Positions 8,572-17,200 of a stretch of DNA of 64,000 bases are shown in pieces; position 1 is the first letter of the stretch, and each line of letters starts with the position of its first letter. Under the pieces are notes generated by a model. That model saw only the letters and a program-made list of their open reading frames with translations. It did no database searches and had not been told where the DNA came from. This DNA comes from Paraburkholderia sediminicola (GTDB taxonomy: Bacteria > Pseudomonadota > Gammaproteobacteria > Burkholderiales > Burkholderiaceae). The stretch is from assembly GCF_902859805.1 (NCBI RefSeq), contig NZ_CADIKC010000001.1:868001-932000 (forward strand), given 5' to 3'. The translations under genes were made by a program, and so were the position numbers.

Positions 8572-8677
8572 GCTGTCCTCATCGTCGTGCTGTCATGCGA
8601 ACGTGTTGCCTTGCTTCATCAAGCAAAGAACGCGCCGCGCTATCGGGTCAAAGCAGTTCAAAGCGAATCCAATCCTT

Positions 8678-9451
8678 TCAGAGCGATTCGAGCGTCAGTT
8701 CTTCCGCCATCAAACGGTTGCCGGCCATCAGTCCACCGTCGACCGGCAACGCGACGCCGGTAATCACGCGCGCCATCGGCGATGAAAGGAACAGCACCGC
8801 ATCGGCGATGTCGTCCGGCGTCGCAAAGTCGCGCAACGGGTACCACTTCTTCAGATCCTCGAAGACCTGCGGATTCTTGTCGACGCGCGCCTGCCACGCC
8901 TGCGTCTTCACCGTACCCGGACAGACGATGTTCGCGCGTATGCCATAGCGGCCGAGTTCGATCGCCAGCGCTTTCGTGTAGCTGATGAGACCCGCTTTCG
9001 CCGCGCTATACGCGGGATGCCCGAGCGCGGCCATGCCGTTCACGGAGCCGATCAGCACCAGCACGCCCTTCTGCCGTTCGATCATCGACGCGCGCACCGC
9101 TTCCACCGAGTGATACGTACCGTTCAGATTCAGATGGATGTCGCGTTGCCAGCTGGCGGCGTCCGTCGTGGCGAGCGTCAAACCTTTGGCGGCGCCCGCG
9201 TTAGCGACCAGCACGTCCACCGGACCGCGCGTATTCACCGCTTCGGCAACCGCTTGCTGCACTGCGGCAGCGTCACCCAGGTCGACCGCGATCGGCGTGA
9301 CATGCGCGGCGCCGAGTTGCGCCACCAATCCGTGCAGCGCGACCGCGTCGACATCGAGCGCCAGCACCGTGTCGCCCTGCTCCACGAAACGCTTGCACAA
9401 CACGCTGCCGATTCCGCCGCAAGCGCCCGTCACCAACACCACACGATTCAT
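8678..9451 (-). CDS. SDR family NAD(P)-dependent oxidoreductase
   Basis: 257 residues, a classical short-chain dehydrogenase. TGACGGIG at 8-15 binds the cofactor, VANAG lies near 83, the catalytic Ser is in LIGSVNG near 138, and YSAAK near 151-155 supplies Tyr and Lys. Acidic residues after the second strand (LDVD) favour NAD+. As first gene of the leftward arm of a sugar ABC locus, it probably oxidises the imported sugar, polyol or sugar acid in the cytoplasm; which one is unknown. Confidence 0.9.
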   Translation of the reverse strand: MNRVVLVTGACGGIGSVLCKRFVEQGDTVLALDVDAVALHGLVAQLGAAHVTPIAVDLGDAAAVQQAVAEAVNTRGPVDVLVANAGAAKGLTLATTDAASWQRDIHLNLNGTYHSVEAVRASMIERQKGVLVLIGSVNGMAALGHPAYSAAKAGLISYTKALAIELGRYGIRANIVCPGTVKTQAWQARVDKNPQVFEDLKKWYPLRDFATPDDIADAVLFLSSPMARVITGVALPVDGGLMAGNRLMAEELTLESL

Positions 9452-9787
9452 GTCTACCCTCGTCCTTCAACCTCGTTGCAGAGCCGGTTTAGCGTGTAAA
9501 TTTCCTACAAAACCGGCCTCGAACAGTTGTCTAGCCATCCCGAAGATTGGGTATCCGTGACTTCGCGTTATGCAGAATACCCCTGCTTTACAGCATCTTA
9601 TGCACAAAACTGGCCGAGAAAAAATATGGCAGACCCTACGTGACAAGCTATTTTGCGTCATGTAGGATTTTTTCAAACAATTTAACCCAAAGCGGCCGGC
9701 GACGGCAGCAGACCACCCCCACCATCATCGGATGGGACCGGAGCAAACGCTAAAGCGCTAACTCCGATCGACACAGGAGAGAGAAAA
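9452..9787. promoter_or_regulatory. Divergent promoter region of the sugar ABC locus
   Basis: This 336-bp gap serves the SDR-ATPase-RpiR genes leftward and the binding protein-permease genes rightward. Two dyads stand out: TGTAAATTTCCTACA at 9495-9509, a TGTA-N7-TACA pattern like MurR/RpiR or HexR operators, and a 10-bp inverted repeat with one mismatch, CCTACGTGAC...GTCATGTAGG, at 9635-9666. Either could be the RpiR operator. No small gene is seen here. Confidence 0.5.
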
Positions 9788-11020
9788 ATGTCGTTGCATG
9801 CCCGTGCTTCCCTCGCGCTAGGCAAAGTTGCCGTGGCGCTCGCGTTTGCAGGTATCGCCGTCGCGGCTCACGCCGACACGGTTCGCGTGACGGTCGCGCA
9901 TTACAGCGATGCGACCGCGCCGTACTTCGAAAAGATGGCCCGTAACTTCGAGAAGGCCAATCCCGGCACCACGATCAAGATCGAAGACGTGAACTGGGAC
10001 ACGCTGCAACAGAAACTGCAAACGGACATCTCCGGCGGCGCCAACGCCGACCTGGCGATTGTCGGTACGCGCTGGCTGCTCGACTTCGTGAAGGACGACG
10101 TCGCCGAGCCGCTCGACGGCTACATGGACGCCAGCTTCAAGGGCCGCTTCATCGGCCCGTTCCTCGCACCGGGCGAAATCAACGGCAAGGTGTACGGCCT
10201 GCCGATCGCCGCGTCCGCACGCGCGCTCTACTACAACAAGGATCTGCTCGCGAAGGTCGGTTATCCCGACGGCCCGAAAACGTGGAATGACGTGATCGAC
10301 GCGTCGAAGAAACTGAAGGCGCAGGGCATTGCCGGCTTCGGTCTGCAAGGCAAGGAAATCGAAACGGACGTCTACTATTACTACGCCCTGTGGACCAACG
10401 GCGGCGACGTCGTCGGCAAGGACGGCAAGGCGGTGTTCAATTCGCCGGCCGGCATCAAGGCGGCCACGCTTTACAAGACGATGATTGACGACGGCCTGAC
10501 GCAGCCTGGCGTAACCGGCTACAGCCGTGAAGACGTGCAGAACCTGTTCAAGCAAGGCCGCGTTGCGATGATGATCTCCGCACCGTTCCTCGCCAAGCAG
10601 ATCAAGAAGGAAGCGCCGAACCTGAAGTACGGCATCGATCCGATCCCGATGGGCACGACGCACGCCACGTATGCCGTGACCGACTCGATCGTGATGTTCA
10701 AGAACTCCAAGGTGAAGAAGTCGGCCTGGAAGTTCCTGGACTATCTGTTCACGAAGGAACCACGCGTCGAGTTCACAACGACCGAAGGCTTCCTGCCGAC
10801 CACCAAGGCTGAGGCGACCGATCCGGCGTTCAACGATCCGGATACCAAAGCTTTCGTCGCGCTGCTGCCGACGGCTCACTTCGCGCCGACAGTGACCGGT
10901 TGGGAAGACACCGCAAAGGCTGTGACCGATGCAATGCAATCGATCTACCTGGGCAAGGCGAAGCCAGCGGACGCGTTGAATGCCGCTGCGACGCAGGCGA
11001 ACAAGTCGCTCGGTAAGTGA
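9788..11020 (+). CDS. Extracellular sugar-binding protein of a CUT1 ABC transporter
   Basis: 410 residues. A Sec signal peptide covers about residues 1-29, with cleavage after VAAHA. The mature protein has the family-1 solute-binding fold: TVRVTVAHY first strand, MARNFEKANPGTTIKIEDV and GLPIAASARALYYNKDLL. It captures a sugar or polyol in the periplasm and hands it to the permeases encoded just downstream. AGGAGAGAG gives a strong ribosome site. A GC-rich hairpin at 11065-11098 follows, which would favour higher expression of this protein than of the permeases. Confidence 0.93.
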   Translation: MSLHARASLALGKVAVALAFAGIAVAAHADTVRVTVAHYSDATAPYFEKMARNFEKANPGTTIKIEDVNWDTLQQKLQTDISGGANADLAIVGTRWLLDFVKDDVAEPLDGYMDASFKGRFIGPFLAPGEINGKVYGLPIAASARALYYNKDLLAKVGYPDGPKTWNDVIDASKKLKAQGIAGFGLQGKEIETDVYYYYALWTNGGDVVGKDGKAVFNSPAGIKAATLYKTMIDDGLTQPGVTGYSREDVQNLFKQGRVAMMISAPFLAKQIKKEAPNLKYGIDPIPMGTTHATYAVTDSIVMFKNSKVKKSAWKFLDYLFTKEPRVEFTTTEGFLPTTKAEATDPAFNDPDTKAFVALLPTAHFAPTVTGWEDTAKAVTDAMQSIYLGKAKPADALNAAATQANKSLGK

Positions 11021-11064
11021 CACGCGTAGTCTCGTAGTGATTTGCTGAAATTTGCTGAACACGG

Positions 11065-11098
11065 AACGCGCGCCGCCGTTGCGAAGGCGGCGCGCGTT
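11065..11098 (+). terminator. Intercistronic stem-loop after the binding-protein gene
   Basis: A perfect 13-bp inverted repeat (11065-11077 and 11086-11098, 8-nt loop) follows the binding-protein stop by 45 nt. It lacks a T-run, so it is more likely a partial terminator or mRNA 3' end stabiliser than a full stop. Such stem-loops are common after ABC binding-protein genes. Confidence 0.7.
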
Positions 11099-11184
11099 TC
11101 GGTTGTCATGTCCGTAATGCACTATCCGGCCCATCCCGTCGCGCCTGCCTTTTTTATGTGGACGCGTCTTACGATCGAGCACGC

Positions 11185-12075
11185 ATGAGCCGTTCCGCTT
11201 CTTCGCGCCTCCAGGCGCCCTGGTTGCTGATTGCGCCGAGTCTGGTGTTGGCGCTTTTCATCATCAGCTATCCGATTTTCAACATCGTGTGGCAATCGCT
11301 GCACGAGGTCTCGCGCTTCGGCGCGATCCGCGATTTCACCGGCCTGCAGAACTTCACTACGATTTTCACGGACCCCTCGTTTCTCGCTGCGGCCAAGCGG
11401 ACGATTGTCTGGACCGTGTGCGTGGTAGGTGGCACGGTGCTGATTTCGGTGCCGGTTGCGCTGATACTGAATCAGGATTTCTATGGACGCGGCGTAGCGC
11501 GCACGATTGTGATGCTGCCGTGGTCCGTCTCGCTGACGATGACCGCCGTGGTGTGGCGCTGGGCCTTCAACGACGACTACGGCATGGTCAACGTCACGTT
11601 GCAGCGGCTTGGCTTGATCAACGGTCCGATACATTGGCTCGCGACGCCGGAGCTCGCGTTTCCGGTGGAGATCGCCGTCGGTATTCTGGTGTCGATTCCA
11701 TTTACGGTGACGATTCTGCTGGGCGGGTTGTCGTCGGTGCCGGGCGACATTTATGAAGCGGCGCGAATGGATGGCGCCAGTGCGTGGCAGCAGTTTCGCA
11801 AGCTGACGATGCCGCTCCTGCGGCCGTTCATCAACATGACGATTCTGTTGAACGTGATCTACGTGTTCAATTCTTTCCCGATCATCTGGGTGATGACGCA
11901 AGGCGGGCCGGATAACGGCACGCATATTCTTGTCACGTATCTCTATGAGCTTGGGTTCCGGCTGGGACGTCCCGGCGAAGCCGCGGCGGTGTCGCTGATC
12001 ATGCTCGTCATGCTGTTCGTTTTCTCGATCGCCTATCTGCGCCTGCAGCCCGCGAAAGAAGGAGAGACGTCATGA
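11185..12075 (+). CDS. Sugar ABC transporter permease 1 (MalF-like)
   Basis: About 296 residues with six hydrophobic segments. The EAA loop that docks on the ATPase reads EAARMDGASAWQQFRKLTMP, matching the EAA-x3-G-x9-I-x-LP pattern. It is the inner-membrane partner of the following permease and of the ATPase at 7489-8571. ATG 11185 (MSRSASSRLQAPW) is preferred; an in-frame GTG at 11158 would add a polar tail without a good ribosome site. The stop overlaps the next ATG by 4 nt. Confidence 0.92.
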   Translation: MSRSASSRLQAPWLLIAPSLVLALFIISYPIFNIVWQSLHEVSRFGAIRDFTGLQNFTTIFTDPSFLAAAKRTIVWTVCVVGGTVLISVPVALILNQDFYGRGVARTIVMLPWSVSLTMTAVVWRWAFNDDYGMVNVTLQRLGLINGPIHWLATPELAFPVEIAVGILVSIPFTVTILLGGLSSVPGDIYEAARMDGASAWQQFRKLTMPLLRPFINMTILLNVIYVFNSFPIIWVMTQGGPDNGTHILVTYLYELGFRLGRPGEAAAVSLIMLVMLFVFSIAYLRLQPAKEGETS

Positions 12076-12923
12076 GTCTCAGCGTCAAGATGAAGCGCTC
12101 GCTGTGGTGCTGGTTGGCACTTTCGCCACTGATTGTGGCCGTGCTGTTTCCGTTTGCTGTGATGTTGTTTACTGCTTTGAAGCCGGCTACGGAGATCTTT
12201 GTTTATCCGGCGCGATGGTTGCCGGTGCATTGGCAGTGGAGCAATTTTTCGGATATGTGGGTTGCGGCTAACTTCGGCGTGGCGCTGAGGAATAGTTGTG
12301 TGATTAGCTTTTTGTCGACTGCGTTGGCGTTGGCGGTGAGCTTGCCGGCGGCTTATGCGTTGGCCAGGTTTCCGTTTCGTGGGAAGGGGTTGTATTCGCA
12401 GTTTCTGCTGGTGACGCAGATGTTGTCGCCGATCTTGCTGGTTGTTGGGTTGTTCCGGCTGGCCGCGATGATTCCTTATGGGGATGGGAACCTGGTTGAC
12501 TCCAAGATTGGCGTCATCGTTTCTTATGCTGCGTTCAATATCGCGTTTGCGGTTTGGATGTTGTCTTCTTACTTTCAGACGGTGCCGAGGGATCTTGAGG
12601 AAGCGGCCTGGTTGGAGGGGTGTGGGAGGACGAGGGCTGTTTTTAAGGTTTTCTTGCCGTTGGCTGTGCCGGCGATTGTTGTTACGGCGATCTTTACGTT
12701 TATTAATGCGTGGAATGAGTTTGCGGTGGTTTATACGTTGATTCGGTCGCCGGAGAATAAGACTTTGACCGTGCAGGTTACCGATATGGTGGCTGGGAAG
12801 TATGTTGTTGAGTGGCATCTGGTGATGGCCGCTACTCTTTGTGCGACTTTGCCGGTTTCTGTTGTGTTTGCCTGGTTGCAGAGGTTTTTGGTTAAGGGGT
12901 TGGCGTTGGGGGCGGTGAAGTAG
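12072..12923 (+). CDS. Sugar ABC transporter permease 2 (MalG-like)
   Basis: 283 residues with six membrane segments, overlapping the preceding permease by ATGA. The EAA loop is EEAAWLEGCGRTRAVFKVFL, with LPLAVPAIVVTAIFTFINAW after it, typical of MalG-type permeases. It forms the heterodimeric channel with permease 1. The coding strand is unusually rich in G and T, especially from about 12430 to the end (many TTG, GTT and GGG codons), unlike its neighbours, while the protein remains normal. Confidence 0.92.
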   Translation: MSLSVKMKRSLWCWLALSPLIVAVLFPFAVMLFTALKPATEIFVYPARWLPVHWQWSNFSDMWVAANFGVALRNSCVISFLSTALALAVSLPAAYALARFPFRGKGLYSQFLLVTQMLSPILLVVGLFRLAAMIPYGDGNLVDSKIGVIVSYAAFNIAFAVWMLSSYFQTVPRDLEEAAWLEGCGRTRAVFKVFLPLAVPAIVVTAIFTFINAWNEFAVVYTLIRSPENKTLTVQVTDMVAGKYVVEWHLVMAATLCATLPVSVVFAWLQRFLVKGLALGAVK

Positions 12924-13059
12924 GGGTTACGCGGTGCGCGGCCGCTCCTATCCCGCCGCGCTTAGACTTCTTCGGAGGACCAAGTCCTGTCCAACGCAAG
13001 TCAGGCGTCATTGCGAGAACAAATGTCTTGGTTGATTTCAGTTTGGCTCAAATATTTCG

Positions 13060-13872
13060 CTAATTTTTGGCCTCAATTGTTGGGCTACGTCCAGCGACCA
13101 GAAGAGCAATACCTGCGGCGGCTATCGCGATCACCCAAGGGGCGGTGTGATTCCAATCGAAACTGATCGCCAACTTCGGAAAGAGTATTTGAACAGTCAC
13201 TTGGGTTATCACGCATTGGTAGGCCAAGAAGCTGGCCAGTGCTATAAGCAAGAGTGCGGTCTCCCTGAGCATGCTTGCTCGATCTGCCTTTATTCCATAA
13301 GCGATAAAGATCAACCCGCCGAAAAGTGCCAAAAACGGCGCCGGTCCGTACCCGTGACTGACTGCGGAGTCTGTCGGCAACACGTGCGCAAAGAGCGAGG
13401 TAAGTATCACGTACGTGCCAAACACAGCGACCGCATGCAAGGCCACTACCTGGCGATCCTTTCTGTCGAAGCTCGATGCTTTAGCTTCTGTCGCGTTCAA
13501 GTAATGGTTAATCTTTCGGGTATATAAGGCCGCCAGCATTGCTATCGACAGCGTATCTGAAACGAGCCAGACCTTAAACGCCGCCGCGTCGCTGAAAGCA
13601 AGAGTCAACGCGCCCCCGAGGATGAAGATAAGTATCAGCGCAGGTCTCGCACGTTGGTCGCCACGCAGCAGCCCGTTTGATGCCCATAGATTAGCTAGCG
13701 CGAAGCCTCCCAAAGACAGCCATTGCGCAAATATTGGCAAGCTTGAGTGCGGATAAATGGCGACCGCTCCGAAATAGCCACCGACTTCAGCACGACAGGC
13801 CATCGTGAACATGCTCAGAACTCGAAAGAGAAGCACGTAGGCAATGATGGAAATTGCGGCTGGTCTTTTCAT
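13060..13872 (-). CDS. Integral membrane protein of unknown function
   Basis: 270 residues from ATG 13872 (MKRPAAISIIAYVLLFRVLS). The open frame extends further upstream, but that part (to 14157) is polar and unconvincing. There are about eight hydrophobic segments with short loops and one basic cytoplasmic loop near 130-145. No catalytic motif is recognised. Its codon use is lower in GC than the transporter genes to the left, and it marks the start of the accessory island that continues with the helicase and OLD genes. It may or may not belong to that defence module; no function is assigned. Confidence 0.65.
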   Translation of the reverse strand: MKRPAAISIIAYVLLFRVLSMFTMACRAEVGGYFGAVAIYPHSSLPIFAQWLSLGGFALANLWASNGLLRGDQRARPALILIFILGGALTLAFSDAAAFKVWLVSDTLSIAMLAALYTRKINHYLNATEAKASSFDRKDRQVVALHAVAVFGTYVILTSLFAHVLPTDSAVSHGYGPAPFLALFGGLIFIAYGIKADRASMLRETALLLIALASFLAYQCVITQVTVQILFPKLAISFDWNHTAPWVIAIAAAGIALLVAGRSPTIEAKN

Positions 13873-14207
13873 TTTGTGAGTGGTGGGTGTGCGTATCAAC
13901 GATATGGCGTTAGCCGCATCGGCCGAAATTCGCACAATAGAAAACCCGTAACCGCATGCGTTTGTGCTAATAAGTGCGCCGGTCAAGACCGTATACATCC
14001 TGACATGGGATAACGGCCAGAAAAATAGAATCTTGAGCGATGACAACGGAGGCAATGCGCTCGGCATCTTATCAAACCGTCGAATTTTTAAAGCGCGGTC
14101 GCCGAATGACAGGAACTCCGAAACAAATTTGGTTTGTTTGTCGGAACGTATTGACATCCAAGGCGCAGGCTGGGGCGACGCAACTAATCGATATTCATCG
14201 TCAAATC
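13873..14207. other. Gap of 335 bp without a recognised gene
   Basis: Lies between the membrane protein start and the helicase stop, both leftward. It should hold the membrane protein promoter. An open frame overlaps 13873-14157 but its composition and sequence do not look coding. No strong terminator hairpin was seen after the helicase gene. Confidence 0.5.
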
Positions 14208-17200
14208 CTAATCAATTTCAGACAGCCCGGCCGCGAGGCGCGTCTGCAAGTCAGAGCCCACGCGACGGAAACCGAGCAGCCTTGCTGCTGTACGAATCAG
14301 ATCTGCGTCGGCGCCGCCTGCGTTGTCGTCCCGAGCAATCCTCAGTGCAGCCTTGATCTCGAGCATCGAGATATTGGTCGCCTTGAGGGTCGCTCCACTC
14401 TCGGTCGATCGGTCCCTGACCGGTGGTACAAGGGAGCGCTCCCGTGTAAACCAGAAATCTTCATCAGAGAGAAGATCTCGGTCGCTTAACTGAGCCTGAA
14501 TCAACGCCGAACGTGTTGCCGTCAGAATGCGAGATCCCGCCTTCTCTTTACCGAAGCATGTCGCGACGCGTCGAGCAGCCTCCTCAATATTGATAGGCCC
14601 CTCGGCTGCCACAATGCGCTTGGCGAGATCGGCCAGCACCGAGACGGCGACCTCATGCGGCTCCTGTCGGAAGCTCACCGGAAAATGTGCCCGTTGATAA
14701 ACGGGCATCTGCCTCGCCACAGGTTCGAGAACCTCAAACAAGGCAGCAGACGCGTCAACGGCCACGTTCGAAATCGGCCGTGCCCGGTTCGCGCCTTCAA
14801 TGTTGACGCCAGCTTCGGCGGCTTCACGTGCAGCGTTAAGGGCAATTCTCAACCGCTCGATCTCCGCTCGACGATTGTAGAACCAGTCTGTACTCCAGAT
14901 GCGATGGAAGCGCCACCCAAGATGCTCGAGTACGTCCTGCCGCAGGCGATCCCGCTCGCGGGCCCACAGCGCGCTGTGATAGGACGCTCCATCGCACTCG
15001 ACTGCCAGAATGTACGTACCCGGACGATCCGGATGCCGAATACCCATATCGATCCGAAAGCCCGCTGATCCGACCTGCGGATCGGCCAGATAGCCGAAGC
15101 TGCGAATGACGTCAGCGACATCCTCCTCGAACGGCGAGTCGGCCGTCTCGCCGGTCAGCTTTGTGTCGTCTATGTTGCCGTTTTTTGCGAACTCCAAAAA
15201 GCGCTTCAGGATGCGCGCTCCTTCGCGGCTTACTCGGCTAGGGTCGATATCGCCTGGATCGAAGGAGGCGAACACTTCGCAGCGCACGCGCGCCCGAGTG
15301 AAGAGCACATTGAGACGACGCTCGCCCCCCTCCATGTTCACCGGTCCAAACGTCATGCTGGCAAGTCTGCCACCCGGGGTCGCCGGACCGTAGCAGACGC
15401 TAACCAAGATTACATCGCGCTCGTCACCCTGCACGTTTTCGATGTTTTTGACGAATAAATCCTCGGCTTGCCCTTCGCGAAGAAACGCATCGAGAGTCGC
15501 GTCGCCGCGGCGCGCGAGCTCCAAAAGCTCGGTAATCAGGTTCTTTTGAGTCGACGAGAACGTGACTATGCCAAGCGACAGCTCGGGATGCATGCGGGCA
15601 TGCTCGGCCACGCGGCCAACGATTGCTTCCCCCTCTTTCCGGTTGTCGCGCTTGCCGCCTTTGTCGTAGACACCATCGACGCGAGTGAAGCAAAGGCCGA
15701 AGGCAGGATCATTCTGCAACGGTGATGGCGGCAGAATGAGGCCGTCATCGTAGAACTCCCTGTTCGACATCCGGATGAGCGAGGGATCTCGCGAACGATA
15801 GTGCCACCGAAGCATCCTCGAACCAAGGCCGCGAGCCTCGCAGAGGCTGAGGATGCTCTCCATCGAGCCGAGCTTGGCAGCGCCGCCCAGTAGATCCTCC
15901 TCCCCTTCCTCGTCTGCGTCGTCTATGGCCTCGTCGTCGAGAAGACGGTCGAAGAAGGACGACGGCGGCAATTGTTTCTGGTCGCCGACCACGACGATCT
16001 GGTTAGCGCGAGCAATGGCGCCCAGCGCATCCTCAGGGCGGACCTGTGACGCCTCGTCGATGACAAGCAGATCAAAGGTCAGTGCCCCAGGCGGAAGGTA
16101 CTGGGCAACGGAGATCGGACTCATGAGCAGGACGGGCTTGATCCGCTGCACGGCTGTGCCGGCGTTCGAGAACAGCTTGCGCACTGCAATGTGCCCCCTC
16201 TTCTTACCTATCTCGCCGCGGATCACCTTCATTTCGCCCATGGCACCCTGCGGAACCTGTGCCAAGTGTCCGGCCAGGATGCTCGTCACATTTTCCGACA
16301 GGCGCTTCCGTTCCAGCAAAGCGAACGTCTCGACAAGCTCGTGACGCTTCTCAAGACCGATGTCACGAAGCACCGGAGACGAATCAAGCGCTACGCGCCA
16401 AAGGCGCTCGGCGCGCGCGAAGCGCAATTCGACCGTCGCTGCTGCTTCGTCAAATTCGCCAGCTCGCATTCTGTCCGCAAGATCTGCAACACCGGTGGAC
16501 ACTAACCGATCGTGCAGGCGCGTTAGATTCGTCCAAGCCGCGTAGCGGTCGGTAGACGATGCCATCGCTCCTAGGCGCGCCGCCACCGCGCCGAGGTCAG
16601 CCTTTTCAAGGCCGAATTCACCAAAGACGTTTGGATCAAGTTTCAGAACGCGCACGACCTCGTCCACGCCGCGGCGAGTCGTCGGTGCTGCTTCGCGCAG
16701 CACCCGTTGCATCTTTACAACCAGGTCCGGCTGCTGAGCAAGCGCCAACAGGGAGTCATGCGAACAATTCAGCTCAGCGCTGCCTACGCGCTCGCACCAG
16801 GCTGCAATCGCGAGGAGCCTCCCTAAATCAGTTGTCTCACCATGCCAGACGTCTCCCAGGACGCGAATACAATAATCTTTGTCGTCCTCCCAGCGCGCCT
16901 TACGGGATCCGACACCATCGAGGTGGTCCACCAGTTCGACTCGCCTGTCTGCCGTCTTTGGTAAAGCACCACGTAAGAGGCCCGCGAGTTCACGAGACGC
17001 AGCGCGATAGGCGCCACCCAACCTTGCGAAGAAGGAGCGCGTGCCAGCTACCAGCGGTCCACGCAACGCAGTCGTCGGCGTAGTGAATGCCGTCTCTACG
17101 AATGTTTGCTCGGCTGCGTCTTTGGCAGACCGCCACGCAGCGCCAGCCTCAATGGATTTCTTAAGTCTCGGTAAGTCGGACACAGAAAGAAACAACAGGG

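Noticed and set aside
9818..11182. 454-residue leftward frame opposite the sugar-binding protein
   Set aside because: It is the antisense of a clear binding-protein gene. High-GC codons make long shadow frames; its content is Arg/His-rich with no family motif.
12033..12818. 261-residue leftward frame opposite permease 2
   Set aside because: Rich in Asn/Arg/His/Gln because the sense strand is G+T biased; no homology-like motif and it lies inside a certain gene.
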